Notes: generated from the letters alone by a model not told the origin. Counted from the stretch's first letter, positions 1-9,899 are shown. The stretch: DNA of 64,000 nt from Pseudomonas sp. MRSN 12121 (GCF_000931465.1 NZ_CP010892.1:1798001-1862000); one strand, 5' to 3'. A program made the numbers and translations.

Positions 1-61
1 AACACCTCACTAACCGCTGCGTGAGTGTCAAAAAATTGCGGGTCGTCGGAGAGAGTAGACC

Positions 62-388
62 ATGAGCCAAGGTATTGAATTTAATCGGTTGATGCTGGAC
101 ATGCGAGCCATGCAAATGGACGCCATGGCCCAGCCTAAATCGGCCGCGGTGCCGCAGGTGAGCGGCAGCAGTTTTTCCGACATGCTTGGGCAGGCGGTGA
201 ACAAGGTCAACGATACCCAGCAGGCCTCCAACCAGCTGGCCTCGGCCTTCGAGATCGGTAAGAGCGGCGTCGACCTGACGGACGTGATGATCGCTTCGCA
301 GAAGGCCAGCGTGTCGTTCCAGGCGTTGACCCAGGTGCGCAACAAGCTGGTTCAGGCGTACCAAGACATCATGCAGATGCCGGTTTAA
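62..388 (+). CDS. fliE: Flagellar hook-basal body protein FliE
   Basis: FliE is the small periplasmic adaptor that joins the MS-ring (FliF) to the proximal rod. The 108-residue length is normal for the family. The C-terminal half carries the conserved run around [19 protein letters not shown] (about residues 69-87), typical of FliE. The gene starts fliEFGHIJ, with fliF only 15 bases downstream. A GGAGAG element just upstream of the ATG serves as ribosome binding site. In Pseudomonas this operon is normally under sigma-54/FleR control, but the promoter appears to lie off the left edge. Identification is secure from sequence and context. Confidence 0.97.
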   Translation: MSQGIEFNRLMLDMRAMQMDAMAQPKSAAVPQVSGSSFSDMLGQAVNKVNDTQQASNQLASAFEIGKSGVDLTDVMIASQKASVSFQALTQVRNKLVQAYQDIMQMPV

Positions 389-403
389 GGACGAGATTGA
401 GTC

Positions 404-2191
404 ATGGCAGAAGCAGTCGCCGATAACGTACCGGCCAAGGCCACTCCGACAGAAGGCAAACCGCCGCTGTTCGGTCTGTCCTTTCTGGAAAACCTCTCCG
501 AAATGACCATGCTGCGTCAGGTCGGCCTTTTGGTCGGCCTGGCCGCCAGCGTGGCGATTGGTTTTGCCGTGGTGTTGTGGTCCCAGCAGCCCGATTACCG
601 TCCGCTGTACGGCAGCCTTGCCGGCATGGACGCCAAGCAGGTCATGGATACCCTGGCCTCCGCCGACATTCCCTACACCGTCGAGCCCAACTCCGGTGCC
701 TTGCTGGTCAAGGCCGACGACCTGCCGCGCGCGCGCCTCAAGCTGGCGGCTGCCGGCGTGGCGCCGGGCGACGGCAACATCGGTTTCGAGATCCTCGACA
801 AGGAGCAGGGCCTGGGGACCAGCCAGTTCATGGAAGCGACCCGTTACCGTCGCGGCCTGGAAGGCGAACTGGCGCGCACCATCTCCAGCCTGAACAACGT
901 CAAGGGCGCGCGCGTGCACCTGGCCATTCCGAAAAGCTCGGTATTCGTGCGCGATGAGCGCAAGCCCAGCGCTTCGGTGCTGGTCGAGCTGTATTCCGGT
1001 CGTTCGCTGGAGCCGGGCCAGGTTGTCGCCATCGTCAATCTGGTGGCGACCAGCGTTCCCGAGCTGAGCAAGTCGCAGATCACCGTGGTCGACCAGAAGG
1101 GCAACCTGCTCTCCGACCAGGCGGAAAACTCCGAACTGACCATGGCCGGCAAGCAATTCGACTACAGCCGCCGCATGGAAAGCATGCTGACCCAGCGGGT
1201 GCACAATATCCTGCAGCCGATCCTGGGCAACGACCGCTACAAGGCTGAAGTGTCCGCCGATGTGGACTTCAGCGCCGTCGAGTCGACCTCCGAACAATTC
1301 AACCCGGACCAGCCCGCCCTGCGCAGCGAGCAGTCGGTCAACGAGCAGCGTTCCAGCAGCCTGGGGCCGCAAGGCGTTCCCGGCGCCCTGAGCAACCAGC
1401 CGCCGTCGCCGGCCAGCGCGCCGCAGACCACTGGTGGTGCTACCGCGGCCGCCGGCATGGTGCAGCCCGGCCAGCCGCTGCTGGACGCCAACGGCCAGCA
1501 GATCATGGACCCGGCCACCGGCCAGCCGATGCTGGCGCCGTACCCTAACGACAAGCGTCAACAATCCACCAAGAACTTCGAGCTGGATCGTTCCATCAGC
1601 CATACCAAGCAGCAGCAGGGGCGTCTGAACCGGCTCTCGGTGGCGGTGGTGGTCGACGATCAGGTCAAGGTCAACGCGGCCAACGGCGAAACCACCCGCG
1701 CGCCCTGGAGCGCCGACGAATTGGCGCGCTTTACCCGCCTGGTACAGGATGCCGTGGGCTTTGACGCCAGCCGTGGCGACAGCGTCAGCGTGATCAACGT
1801 GCCGTTCTCCGCCGACCGCGGCGAAGTGATCGCCGACATTCCGTTCTATTCGCAGCCCTGGTTCTGGGACATCGTGAAGCAGGTGCTGGGCGTGCTATTT
1901 ATCCTGGTGCTGGTGTTCGGCGTGCTGCGTCCGGTGCTCAACAACATCACCGGTGGCGGCAAGGGCAAGCACCTGGCAGGGCTCGGCAGCGATGTCGAAC
2001 TCGGCGGCATGGGTGGCCTGGATGGCGAGCTGGCCAACGACCGCGTCAGCCTCGGCGGCCCGCAGAGCATTCTGCTGCCTAGCCCGAGCGAGGGTTATGA
2101 CGCACAGTTGAACGCAATCAAGAGCCTGGTGGCAGAAGATCCGGGTCGCGTGGCCCAGGTCGTGAAAGAGTGGATTAACGCAGATGAGTGA
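404..2191 (+). CDS. fliF: Flagellar MS-ring protein FliF
   Basis: FliF forms the membrane-supramembrane ring, the platform on which the rotor and export apparatus assemble. The protein is 595 residues, as expected. It has an N-terminal transmembrane segment at about residues 42-62, a large periplasmic region with two ring-building motifs, a low-complexity Pro/Gly/Gln-rich stretch near residues 320-380, a second transmembrane segment near 492-510, and a cytoplasmic C-terminal tail that binds FliG. Its stop overlaps the fliG start by eight bases, indicating translational coupling. Confidence 0.98.
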   Translation: MAEAVADNVPAKATPTEGKPPLFGLSFLENLSEMTMLRQVGLLVGLAASVAIGFAVVLWSQQPDYRPLYGSLAGMDAKQVMDTLASADIPYTVEPNSGALLVKADDLPRARLKLAAAGVAPGDGNIGFEILDKEQGLGTSQFMEATRYRRGLEGELARTISSLNNVKGARVHLAIPKSSVFVRDERKPSASVLVELYSGRSLEPGQVVAIVNLVATSVPELSKSQITVVDQKGNLLSDQAENSELTMAGKQFDYSRRMESMLTQRVHNILQPILGNDRYKAEVSADVDFSAVESTSEQFNPDQPALRSEQSVNEQRSSSLGPQGVPGALSNQPPSPASAPQTTGGATAAAGMVQPGQPLLDANGQQIMDPATGQPMLAPYPNDKRQQSTKNFELDRSISHTKQQQGRLNRLSVAVVVDDQVKVNAANGETTRAPWSADELARFTRLVQDAVGFDASRGDSVSVINVPFSADRGEVIADIPFYSQPWFWDIVKQVLGVLFILVLVFGVLRPVLNNITGGGKGKHLAGLGSDVELGGMGGLDGELANDRVSLGGPQSILLPSPSEGYDAQLNAIKSLVAEDPGRVAQVVKEWINADE

Positions 2192-3203
2192 TAACCGAGC
2201 CGCTACCGCCAAACTGACCCGGGTCGACAAGGCGGCGATTCTGCTGCTGTCCCTGGGTTCCACCGATGCCGCGCAGGTGCTGCGCCACATGGGCCCCAAA
2301 GAGGTTCAGCGCGTGGGCGTGGCCATGGCGCAGATGGGCAACGTGCATCGTGAGCAGGTCGAGCAGGTGATGAGCGAGTTCGTCGACATCGTCGGCGACC
2401 AGACCAGCCTTGGCGTGGGCTCCGACGATTATGTGCGCAAGATGCTCACCCAGGCCCTGGGCGAGGACAAGGCCAACGGCCTGATCGATCGCATCCTGCT
2501 GGGCGGCAACACCAGCGGCCTGGACAGCCTGAAGTGGATGGAGCCGCGCGCCGTGGCGGACGTGATCCGTTACGAGCACCCGCAAATCCAGGCGATCGTG
2601 GTGGCTTACCTCGATCCGGACCAGGCGGGCGAAGTGCTGGGCAACTTCGACCACAAGGCGCGCCTGGACATCATCCTGCGGGTTTCTTCGCTCAATACCG
2701 TGCAGCCGGCCGCCCTGAAGGAACTCAACCAGATTCTCGAGAAGCAGTTCGCTGGCAACTCCAACGCCTCGCGTACCACCCTGGGCGGTATCAAGCGTGC
2801 GGCCGATATCATGAACTTCCTCGACAGTTCGATCGAAGGCCAGCTGATGGACTCGATCCGCGAAGTCGACGAAGACCTGTCCGGCCAGATCGAAGACCTC
2901 ATGTTCGTGTTCAACAACCTGGCCGACGTCGACGATCGCGGGATCCAGGCGTTGCTGCGCGAAGTGTCTTCCGATGTGCTGGTGCTGGCCCTCAAGGGCT
3001 CGGACGAGGGCGTCAAGGAGAAGATTTTCAAGAACATGTCCAAGCGGGCGGCCGAACTGTTGCGCGACGACCTGGAGGCCAAGGGCCCGGTGCGCGTCAG
3101 CGATGTGGAGACCGCGCAGAAGGAAATCCTCACCATTGCCCGCCGTATGGCCGAAGCCGGAGAAATCGTTCTCGGCGGGAAGGGCGGCGAAGAAATGATC
3201 TAA
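2184..3203 (+). CDS. fliG: Flagellar motor switch protein FliG
   Basis: FliG is the rotor protein on which stators exert torque; it connects FliF to the FliM/FliN C-ring. At 339 residues it has the normal three-domain layout: N-terminal FliF-binding region, middle armadillo domain and C-terminal torque domain. The C-terminal segment (about 275-310) is rich in alternating charged residues, around LALKGSDEGVKEKIFKNMSK, typical of the torque helix. The start overlaps the end of fliF and fliH begins nine bases downstream. Confidence 0.98.
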   Translation: MSDNRAATAKLTRVDKAAILLLSLGSTDAAQVLRHMGPKEVQRVGVAMAQMGNVHREQVEQVMSEFVDIVGDQTSLGVGSDDYVRKMLTQALGEDKANGLIDRILLGGNTSGLDSLKWMEPRAVADVIRYEHPQIQAIVVAYLDPDQAGEVLGNFDHKARLDIILRVSSLNTVQPAALKELNQILEKQFAGNSNASRTTLGGIKRAADIMNFLDSSIEGQLMDSIREVDEDLSGQIEDLMFVFNNLADVDDRGIQALLREVSSDVLVLALKGSDEGVKEKIFKNMSKRAAELLRDDLEAKGPVRVSDVETAQKEILTIARRMAEAGEIVLGGKGGEEMI

Positions 3204-3212
3204 GGTCGCGTT

Positions 3213-4040
3213 ATGTCGTCCAGCAGTGATGAGTCCCACAGCGACCTGATTCGCGCTCGGGACGTCGGTGGTTTCGACGTCTGGGCGCTGCCCAGTTTCG
3301 ACCCCCATGTGCCTGAACCCGAGCCTGAACCGGAGCCGGTCGAAGAGCTGCCGGTGGAAATCGAGGAAGTGCCGCTGGCAGAAGTGCGGCCATTGACCCT
3401 CGAAGAACTCGAGAGCATTCGCCAGGATGCCTATAACGAAGGGTTCGCCACAGGTGAAAAAGAGGGCTTCCACAGCACCACGCTGAAGGTCCGCCAGGAA
3501 GCCGAGGTGGCCCTGAATGCCCGCCTGGCGCCCCTGGAAACCCTGATGCGCAACCTGTTCGAGCCGATCGCCGAGCAAGACACGCAGATCGAGAAGGCCC
3601 TGGTCAACCTGGTGCGGCACATGACGCGCCAGGTGATCCAGCGCGAACTGAGCATGGACTCCAGCCAGATCGAACAGGTCATGCGCGAGGCCCTCAAGTT
3701 GTTGCCGCTGGGTGTCGGCGACGTGCGCCTGTACATCAATCCCCAGGATTTCGCCCAGGTCAAAAGCCTGCGTGAGCGCCATGAGGAAAGCTGGCGCATC
3801 GTCGAGGACGAAGCCCTGCTGCCGGGCGGTTGCCGGGTCGAGACCGAGCACAGCCGTATCGACGCGACCATGGAAACCCGGATCGCCAAGATCATGGACA
3901 AGCTGTCCGACCAGCTTCACGAGCAGGCTTTGCATCCCGCCGGCCCCGACCTGAGTGTCGAGCTGGGAGAGGCCACGGGCAAGCCTGCCGCGGCTGCCGA
4001 GCCTGTCGACAACGCGCCGGACCCCGCCGATGCGCCTTGA
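3213..4040 (+). CDS. fliH: Flagellar export ATPase regulator FliH
   Basis: FliH binds and restrains the export ATPase FliI and links it to the C-ring. The 275-residue protein has a Pro-Glu repeat near residues 31-40 ([12 protein letters not shown]), a helical stretch with GxxxG-like spacing around [11 protein letters not shown], and a conserved C-terminal FliH/HrpE domain at about 120-235. Its last 11 bases overlap the fliI start. An acidic, proline-rich N-terminus is normal for Pseudomonas FliH. Confidence 0.96.
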   Translation: MSSSSDESHSDLIRARDVGGFDVWALPSFDPHVPEPEPEPEPVEELPVEIEEVPLAEVRPLTLEELESIRQDAYNEGFATGEKEGFHSTTLKVRQEAEVALNARLAPLETLMRNLFEPIAEQDTQIEKALVNLVRHMTRQVIQRELSMDSSQIEQVMREALKLLPLGVGDVRLYINPQDFAQVKSLRERHEESWRIVEDEALLPGGCRVETEHSRIDATMETRIAKIMDKLSDQLHEQALHPAGPDLSVELGEATGKPAAAAEPVDNAPDPADAP

Positions 4041-5388
4041 CCGCACCAGCTTCGGCAAGCGCCTGAGCAGCTACACCGAAGCCACCGAACTGCCGAACCA
4101 GCCGATTCTCGAAGGACGCCTGTTGCGCATGGTCGGCCTGACCCTGGAGGCCGAGGGCCTGCGGGCGGCCATGGGCAGCCGCTGCCTGGTGATCAACGAC
4201 GACAGCTATCACCCGGTGCAGGTCGAGGCCGAGGTGATGGGTTTTTCTGGCAACAAGGTGTTCCTGATGCCGGTCGGCAGTGTCGCCGGCATCGCCCCGG
4301 GCGCCCGCGTGGTGCCGCTGGCCGATACCGGGCGCCTGCCGATGGGCATGAGCATGCTCGGGCGGGTGCTCGACGGTGCCGGCCGTGCCCTGGACGGCAA
4401 GGGCGGAATGAAAGCCGAGGACTGGGTGCCGATGGATGGTCCGACCATCAACCCGCTCAAGCGCGACCCTATCAGCCAGCCGCTGGATGTGGGCATTCGC
4501 AGCATCAACGGATTATTGACGGTGGGACGCGGCCAGCGCCTGGGCCTGTTCGCCGGTACCGGCGTGGGCAAGAGTGTGCTGCTGGGCATGATGACCCGCT
4601 TTACCGAGGCCGACATCATCGTGGTCGGCCTGATCGGCGAGCGGGGACGCGAGGTGAAGGAATTCATCGAGCACATCCTCGGTGAAGAAGGGCTCAAGCG
4701 TTCCGTGGTGGTGGCATCGCCAGCGGACGATGCGCCGCTGATGCGCTTGCGCGCCGCGATGTACTGCACGCGCATCGCCGAATATTTTCGCGACAAGGGC
4801 AAGAACGTCCTGTTGCTGATGGACTCCCTGACGCGTTTCGCCCAGGCCCAGCGGGAAATCGCCCTGGCCATCGGCGAGCCGCCGGCGACCAAGGGTTATC
4901 CGCCGTCGGTATTCGCCAAGCTGCCGAAGCTGGTGGAGCGTGCGGGGAATGCCGAGGCCGGCGGCGGTTCGATTACCGCGTTCTATACCGTGCTGTCCGA
5001 AGGCGACGACCAGCAGGACCCGATCGCCGACTCGGCCCGTGGCGTACTCGACGGGCACATCGTGCTGTCGCGGCGCCTGGCGGAGGAGGGGCACTACCCG
5101 GCCATCGATATCGAGGCGTCCATCAGCCGGGTGATGCCGGCGGTGGTGACCCCGGAGCATATGACCCGCGCCCAGTACTTCAAGCAGCTGTGGTCGCGTT
5201 ACCAGCAGGCGCGCGACCTGATCAGCGTCGGGGCCTACGTCGCCGGTGGCGATCGCGAAACCGACGCCGCGATTGCCCTGCAGCCGTCGATGGTCGCTTA
5301 CCTGCGCCAGGGGCTCAACGACAGCATCAGCCTGGGGGAAAGCCAAGCTCATCTGGAGATGGTTTTCGCCCCGGCGCCGGGCGGTTAA
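4030..5388 (+). CDS. fliI: Flagellum-specific export ATPase FliI
   Basis: FliI is the ATPase of the flagellar type III export apparatus and is related to the F1 beta subunit. Walker A is GTGVGKS at residues 176-182, and a Walker B-type segment ends [17 protein letters not shown] chose the ATG at 4030 (protein begins [11 protein letters not shown], 452 residues) because it gives the usual family length. The open frame continues upstream to 3955 only through the fliH coding region. Overlap with fliH suggests coupled synthesis of the ATPase and its inhibitor. Confidence 0.98.
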   Translation: MRLDRTSFGKRLSSYTEATELPNQPILEGRLLRMVGLTLEAEGLRAAMGSRCLVINDDSYHPVQVEAEVMGFSGNKVFLMPVGSVAGIAPGARVVPLADTGRLPMGMSMLGRVLDGAGRALDGKGGMKAEDWVPMDGPTINPLKRDPISQPLDVGIRSINGLLTVGRGQRLGLFAGTGVGKSVLLGMMTRFTEADIIVVGLIGERGREVKEFIEHILGEEGLKRSVVVASPADDAPLMRLRAAMYCTRIAEYFRDKGKNVLLLMDSLTRFAQAQREIALAIGEPPATKGYPPSVFAKLPKLVERAGNAEAGGGSITAFYTVLSEGDDQQDPIADSARGVLDGHIVLSRRLAEEGHYPAIDIEASISRVMPAVVTPEHMTRAQYFKQLWSRYQQARDLISVGAYVAGGDRETDAAIALQPSMVAYLRQGLNDSISLGESQAHLEMVFAPAPGG

Positions 5389-5394
5389 CCGGCC

Positions 5395-5844
5395 ATGGCC
5401 AACAGTCGCGCCGCGCGCCTGGCGCCCGTGGTCGAAATGGCCGAAAGCGCCGAGCGCACCGCCGCCCAGCGCCTGGGGCATTTTCAGGGGCAGGTGCGCC
5501 TGGCGGAAAGCAAGCTGGGCGATCTGGAGCGCTTTCGTGGCGAATACCAGCAGCAGTGGATCGAGCGGGGTAGCGGCGGCGTGTCCGGCCAGTGGCTGAT
5601 GAACTACCAGCACTTCCTCAATCAGCTGGAAACCGCCGTGGGGCAGCAGCGGCAGAGCCTGGCCTGGCACCAGAACAACCTCAATCGTGCCCGGGAAACC
5701 TGGCAGCAGGCCTATGCCCGGGTCGAGGGGCTGCGCAAGCTGGTGCAGCGCTATATCGACGAGGCGCGCCAGCTGGAAGACAAGCGCGAGCAGAAGCTGC
5801 TCGATGAGCTGTCCCAGCGCCTGCCGCGCCAGGATCCGTACTGA
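5395..5844 (+). CDS. fliJ: Flagellar export chaperone FliJ
   Basis: FliJ is a coiled-coil protein that sits in the FliI hexamer and promotes its interaction with the export gate. The 149-residue product is almost wholly predicted helix, with many Arg, Glu and Gln residues and heptad-like spacing. It begins MANSRAARLAPVVEMAE and lies six bases after the fliI stop. It closes the fliEFGHIJ group; a gap of about 120 bases separates it from hsbA. Confidence 0.95.
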   Translation: MANSRAARLAPVVEMAESAERTAAQRLGHFQGQVRLAESKLGDLERFRGEYQQQWIERGSGGVSGQWLMNYQHFLNQLETAVGQQRQSLAWHQNNLNRARETWQQAYARVEGLRKLVQRYIDEARQLEDKREQKLLDELSQRLPRQDPY

Positions 5845-5963
5845 CTGGCGCTCCACTCGTCGCCATCCGGCGCTTGCCGGCAGCGCTTCGGCGGTTCGGG
5901 TTGCCCAGGCTTGTACGGGATGCTAAACCTTGTACAGATTGCCAATCACAAGGAAGCGGTATC

Positions 5964-6269
5964 ATGTCAGTCGTTACTGAAGTATCACCGGACGGGCAAA
6001 AATTGACGATTTCGGTCAAGGGACGTTTCGATTTCGGCCGTCACCAGGAATTTCGCAATTCCTACGAGCGCCTCGACAAAAAGCCCGACTCCATTGTGGT
6101 TGACCTGAAGGACGCCACCTACCTCGACAGTTCGGCCCTGGGTATGCTGCTGTTGCTACGCGATCACGCCGGTGGCGACGAATCCGACGTGCGAGTGATC
6201 AACAGCAACTCGGACGTGCGCAAGATTCTCGCCATTTCCAACTTTGACAAGCTGTTCGACATCAGTTGA
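5964..6269 (+). CDS. hsbA: STAS-domain anti-anti-sigma factor HsbA
   Basis: A 101-residue single STAS domain protein. The phosphorylatable serine lies in the motif YLDSSALG, with Ser56 the likely site. In P. aeruginosa HsbA binds the anti-sigma factor FlgM or a diguanylate cyclase depending on phosphorylation by HsbR, so it links swimming and biofilm decisions. I chose the ATG at 5964 (AAGGAAG about ten bases upstream) because upstream extension adds only non-family residues. The next gene is hsbR, at essentially zero spacing. The upstream gap contains a direct repeat of CTTGTAC of unknown meaning. Confidence 0.93.
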   Translation: MSVVTEVSPDGQKLTISVKGRFDFGRHQEFRNSYERLDKKPDSIVVDLKDATYLDSSALGMLLLLRDHAGGDESDVRVINSNSDVRKILAISNFDKLFDIS

Positions 6270-6274
6270 TCGAC

Positions 6275-7981
6275 ATGCAGCCGCTGGCGGCGCCTTTGCG
6301 CGTGCTGATCGCCGAGGACGGGGCGAGCGACCGCCTGCTGCTGTCGAGCATCGTCCGGCGCCAGGGGCATGAGGTGTTGACGGCGAGCAACGGCGCCGAA
6401 GCGGTGGAGGTGTTCATCCGGCAGCATCCGCACCTGGTGCTGATGGACGCGATGATGCCGGTCATGGACGGCTTCGAGGCCGCCCGGCAGATCAAGCAGC
6501 TGGCCGGCGAGGCACTGGTACCGATCATTTTCCTCACCTCGCTCACCGAGAGCGAAGCGCTGGCGCGCTGCCTGGAAGCCGGCGGCGACGATTTTCTGGC
6601 AAAACCCTACAGCCCGGTGATCCTGGCGGCCAAGATCAAGGCCATGGATCGTTTGCGGCGCCTGCAGGAAACGGTGCTGCGCCAGCGCGACCAGATTACC
6701 CAGCACCATGACTATCTGCTCAACGAGCAACGGGTGGCCAAGGCCGTCTTCGACAAGGTGGCGCATTCCGGATGCCTGAGCGCGCCGAATATCCGTTACC
6801 TGCAATCGCCCTATGCCCTGTTCAACGGAGACTTGCTGCTGGCGGCCTTTACCCCGGCGGGCGACATGCACGTCCTGCTGGGAGACTTCACCGGCCATGG
6901 CTTGCCGGCGGCCGTGGGCGCCATGCCCCTGGCCGAGGTGTTCTATGGCATGACCGCCAAGGGCTACGGGCTGCCGGAAACCCTGCGCGAGATGAACGCC
7001 AAGCTCAAGCGCATCCTGCCGGTGGACATGTTCTGCTGTGCGACGCTGCTGTGCCTGAGCTTTCAGCGGCAAGCGGTGGAGGTCTGGAATGGCGGTATGC
7101 CGGACGGTTACCTGCATCGCCTGGCAACGGGCGAGCGCATGCCGCTGGTGGCGCGCCACTTGCCGTTGGGCGTGCTGGGGGCCGAGGCGTTCGACGATCG
7201 CACCGAGGTCTTTCCCATGGTGCCCGGCGACCGGGTGTTCCTGTTGTCCGATGGGGTGATCGATACCTGCAACGCCGACGAGCAGCTGTTCGGGGTCGAG
7301 CGACTGCGGCAGGTCTTTGCCGCCAATCGCGAGCCGGACTTGCTGTTCGAGGAGATACAACAGGCCCTGAGCCGCTTTGGCGGCGATGCGCGGGACGATG
7401 TGAGCATGGTCGAGGTCAGCCTGCTCCAGGACAGGGAATTGAGGCCGCCGGCGCTGGTGTACTCCGATAGTGGCCAATCCTGCCCGCTGGACTGGTCGGT
7501 GAGTTTCGAATACCGCGCCGCCACCCTGAAGCGCTTCAATCCCTTGCCTTATCTGTTGCAGCTGTTGCTGGAAGTGCATGGCCTGCGGGCGCAGAGCGGG
7601 GCGCTCTACAGTGTGCTGGCCGAGTTGTATTCCAACGCCCTGGAGCATGGAGTGCTGGGCCTGGACTCGAGCCTCAAGCGCGATGCGCAAGGGTTTTCCC
7701 GTTATTACCGCGAGCGCGCGGCGAGGCTCGAGCAATTGCAGGACGGGTTCGTGCGGGTCCACCTGTTGGTGGAACCTCGCGGGGCGGGCGGACGCTTGCT
7801 GATTCGCGTCGAGGACAGTGGCAACGGCTTCGATGTCGGACGGGTGCTGGCCCGGCCTGTGGATGCCGATCGCCTGTCGGGGCGTGGTGTCAGCCTGATC
7901 CGCCAACTTAGCCGGCATGCCAGCTGGTCTGATGACGGTCGCAGCGCCTGCGTGGAGTTTTTCTGGGAGCCTCTGGCATAA
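6275..7981 (+). CDS. hsbR: Response regulator with PP2C phosphatase and kinase domains HsbR
   Basis: HsbR controls the phosphorylation of HsbA. Domains in order: REC receiver (about 8-125, phospho-acceptor Asp58 in LVLMDAMMPVMDG); PP2C/SpoIIE-type phosphatase (about 180-380, with GDFTGHGLPAA and a late DDVSMVEV metal-binding segment); and a C-terminal HATPase_c anti-sigma-kinase domain (about 430-565, with ELYSNALEHG and VEDSGNGFD). The 568-residue length fits P. aeruginosa PA3346. A TTG at 6266 overlapping the hsbA stop is an alternative start; the ATG at 6275 was preferred. HptB downstream supplies its phosphoryl group. Confidence 0.94.
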   Translation: MQPLAAPLRVLIAEDGASDRLLLSSIVRRQGHEVLTASNGAEAVEVFIRQHPHLVLMDAMMPVMDGFEAARQIKQLAGEALVPIIFLTSLTESEALARCLEAGGDDFLAKPYSPVILAAKIKAMDRLRRLQETVLRQRDQITQHHDYLLNEQRVAKAVFDKVAHSGCLSAPNIRYLQSPYALFNGDLLLAAFTPAGDMHVLLGDFTGHGLPAAVGAMPLAEVFYGMTAKGYGLPETLREMNAKLKRILPVDMFCCATLLCLSFQRQAVEVWNGGMPDGYLHRLATGERMPLVARHLPLGVLGAEAFDDRTEVFPMVPGDRVFLLSDGVIDTCNADEQLFGVERLRQVFAANREPDLLFEEIQQALSRFGGDARDDVSMVEVSLLQDRELRPPALVYSDSGQSCPLDWSVSFEYRAATLKRFNPLPYLLQLLLEVHGLRAQSGALYSVLAELYSNALEHGVLGLDSSLKRDAQGFSRYYRERAARLEQLQDGFVRVHLLVEPRGAGGRLLIRVEDSGNGFDVGRVLARPVDADRLSGRGVSLIRQLSRHASWSDDGRSACVEFFWEPLA

Positions 7982-8011
7982 TTCGCCGATTCTTGATCAA
8001 GGAGTGAGCAA

Positions 8012-8356
8012 GTGGCTGAGATTCATCTGGATCACGATGTGCTGAATGCCTTGCAGGAAGTCATGGAGGAGGAGTATCCGCTGTTGCTCGATACCTTTCT
8101 CTGCGACTCCGAAGAGCGTTTACGCCAATTGCACAAGGTCGACGATCCCCGTCAACTTGTCGCCACTGCCCATAGTTTCAAAGGCAGCAGCAGCAACATG
8201 GGGGCCATTCGCCTGGCCGAGCTGTGTCATCAACTGGAGCAGCGTGCCAAGGATTCGTCATTGCGTGGCATCGAGCAGTTGGTGGGCGAGATCGATGGCG
8301 AATTCGCCATTGTCCGCCAGTTGTGCGAGCAGGAACGCCAGCGTTTCCATTGCTGA
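8012..8356 (+). CDS. hptB: Histidine phosphotransfer protein HptB
   Basis: A 114-residue Hpt domain protein. The phospho-histidine is in ATAHSFKGSSSNMG (His54). In P. aeruginosa HptB takes phosphoryl groups from hybrid kinases (PA1611, PA1976, SagS) and passes them to HsbR, so controlling HsbA and, indirectly, Gac/Rsm output and motility. The start is GTG, fixed by a well-placed AAGGAG seven bases upstream. It ends the hsbA-hsbR-hptB unit; a sigma-54 promoter for fliK follows. Confidence 0.93.
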   Translation: MAEIHLDHDVLNALQEVMEEEYPLLLDTFLCDSEERLRQLHKVDDPRQLVATAHSFKGSSSNMGAIRLAELCHQLEQRAKDSSLRGIEQLVGEIDGEFAIVRQLCEQERQRFHC

Positions 8357-8398
8357 GCCGAAGTCGCGGTCGAGGCTTTTTTCGTGAGCCGGCAAAGC

Positions 8399-8414
8399 TG
8401 GCTCGACCTTTGCA
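8399..8414 (+). promoter_or_regulatory. Sigma-54 promoter upstream of fliK
   Basis: The sequence TGGCTCGACCTTTGCA matches the RpoN -24/-12 consensus, with GG and GC separated by exactly ten bases. It lies about 50 bases before the fliK ATG. Class II/III flagellar operons of Pseudomonas are RpoN-dependent through FleQ or FleR, so the match is biologically expected. Confidence 0.8.
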
Positions 8415-8465
8415 GTCAAGTCTCTCAACTGTACCTACGATTCCAGTGCAGCGGAGACCGTTTTC

Positions 8466-9836
8466 ATGCCCGTAACCCCGAACATGCTTCTTCAGGCCGC
8501 CTCCCAGGCCAAGACTCAGGCTGCTTCCGCCAACCCCCTGGCCAGCGCCGGCGAGCCCGGGGACAAGGGCGCCAGCTTCGCCCGGGTGTTCGCCAAGCAG
8601 GCTTCGGGCTCATCGGTCTCTCTCGCTGACGGTCCGCTGAAGCCTTCCCGTGACAAGGGCGGCGATACCCGTGCCCAGGCTGCTCCGACCCAGGATCAGA
8701 CTGCCGCCGCCACGTCGACGGTTGCCGATAGCGGCAAAACCTTGCCTGCCGACCAGGCCGCCAGCAGCACCGATAAGCCGACCGACGACCAGGCGACGAG
8801 CGTGGAGCAACCGCTGGCCGATGGCACGCAGCCTGATCCGTCCCTTGACCCGGCATTGATGCAGGCGGTCCAGCCGTTGCCGGCACCCGTTCCAGCCCCC
8901 GAGCCGCAAGCAACGCCTGCCCCAGTACCGGCATCGCTGCCGGCCGAGCCACCGCTCGCGGCCGTGGCTGTGGCCAGCACGGTGGCGCCGGCCCCGGCGC
9001 CGGTCGACCCCGGGTTCGATCCCGAAGCCGACCCGCTGGACTCGCTGCCCGCGGTGCGCCTGGCCATGGAGCAGGGTGGCCATGTCTCGGTGTCCAGCCA
9101 GGCACCGAGCAAGTCGGCGCCGCCGGTGGTGGCCGATGACGGCCCGACGTCGGCCCAGGCTTTCGCCAGCGGCATGGCCAACATGCTTGATCTGCAAGTG
9201 GACAAGGACAGCACCGACCAGGGCGGCGAAAAAGCCTTCAGCGGCTTGCTCGATGACGGCCTCAAGGACCTCAAGAGCGCAGCCAGCGATACCCGGGTCG
9301 ACGATTTCGCCAACCGCCTGGCGGCCCTGACCCAGGCGGCGACGCCCAAGACGGCCAATGCCGTTGTGGTGAACCAGCCCCTGGCCATGCATCAGAGCGG
9401 CTGGACCGAAGAAGTGGTCAACCGGGTCATGTACCTGTCCGCCGTCAATCTGAAGTCGGCGGAGATCCAATTGCAGCCGGCCGAGCTCGGGCGCCTGGAT
9501 ATCCGCGTAAACATGGTGCCGGACCAGCAGACCCAGGTGACCTTCATGAGCGCCCATGTTGGTGTGCGCGAGGCGCTCGAGGGCCAGATGTATCGCCTGC
9601 GGGACATGTTCCAGCAGCAGGGCATGGGCCAGGTCGACGTCAATGTCTCCGACCAGTCGCGCAACTGGCAGGGTGGCCAGGAGCAGGCGCAGCAGGGCCA
9701 GCACCGCAGCAGCGGCGCCAGCGCCAATGGCACGCGCCTGGACGGCATGGATGACGAGTTGCCGCAGAGCGTCGCCGAGGCGGCCGCCAGTACCGCCACG
9801 GTCATTGGTTCTAGCGCCGTCGACTACTACGCCTGA
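8466..9836 (+). CDS. fliK: Flagellar hook-length control protein FliK
   Basis: FliK is the secreted ruler that ends hook elongation and switches FlhB substrate specificity. The 456-residue protein has a long low-complexity Ala/Pro/Gln/Asp-rich N-terminal region (about 1-200) and a conserved C-terminal Flg_hook domain (about 300-410) containing the core LQPAELGRLDIRVNMV. The tail is Gln/Ser-rich. It has its own sigma-54 promoter and is followed by a strong terminator-like hairpin, so it is probably transcribed as a single gene. Confidence 0.95.
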   Translation: MPVTPNMLLQAASQAKTQAASANPLASAGEPGDKGASFARVFAKQASGSSVSLADGPLKPSRDKGGDTRAQAAPTQDQTAAATSTVADSGKTLPADQAASSTDKPTDDQATSVEQPLADGTQPDPSLDPALMQAVQPLPAPVPAPEPQATPAPVPASLPAEPPLAAVAVASTVAPAPAPVDPGFDPEADPLDSLPAVRLAMEQGGHVSVSSQAPSKSAPPVVADDGPTSAQAFASGMANMLDLQVDKDSTDQGGEKAFSGLLDDGLKDLKSAASDTRVDDFANRLAALTQAATPKTANAVVVNQPLAMHQSGWTEEVVNRVMYLSAVNLKSAEIQLQPAELGRLDIRVNMVPDQQTQVTFMSAHVGVREALEGQMYRLRDMFQQQGMGQVDVNVSDQSRNWQGGQEQAQQGQHRSSGASANGTRLDGMDDELPQSVAEAAASTATVIGSSAVDYYA

Positions 9837-9860
9837 CCCGCGTCCCGTCAGCGCATCGAA

Positions 9861-9899
9861 GATCGCCAGCCGTGTGACCGCGCGGCTGGCGATCTTTTG
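9861..9899 (+). terminator. Rho-independent terminator after fliK
   Basis: A perfect 12-base-pair stem (GATCGCCAGCCG at 9861-9872 with its complement at 9883-9894) has a ten-base loop and is followed by a short T run. It lies 24 bases after the fliK stop. Confidence 0.85.

Noticed and set aside
25..39. A sigma-54-like site (GTGTCAAAAAATTGC) before fliE
   Set aside because: The -12 element TTGC is good but the -24 element lacks GG, and the left edge is too close to judge.
3955..4029. Upstream extension of fliI
   Set aside because: It overlaps fliH and adds residues absent from FliI; the ATG at 4030 gives the normal N-terminus.
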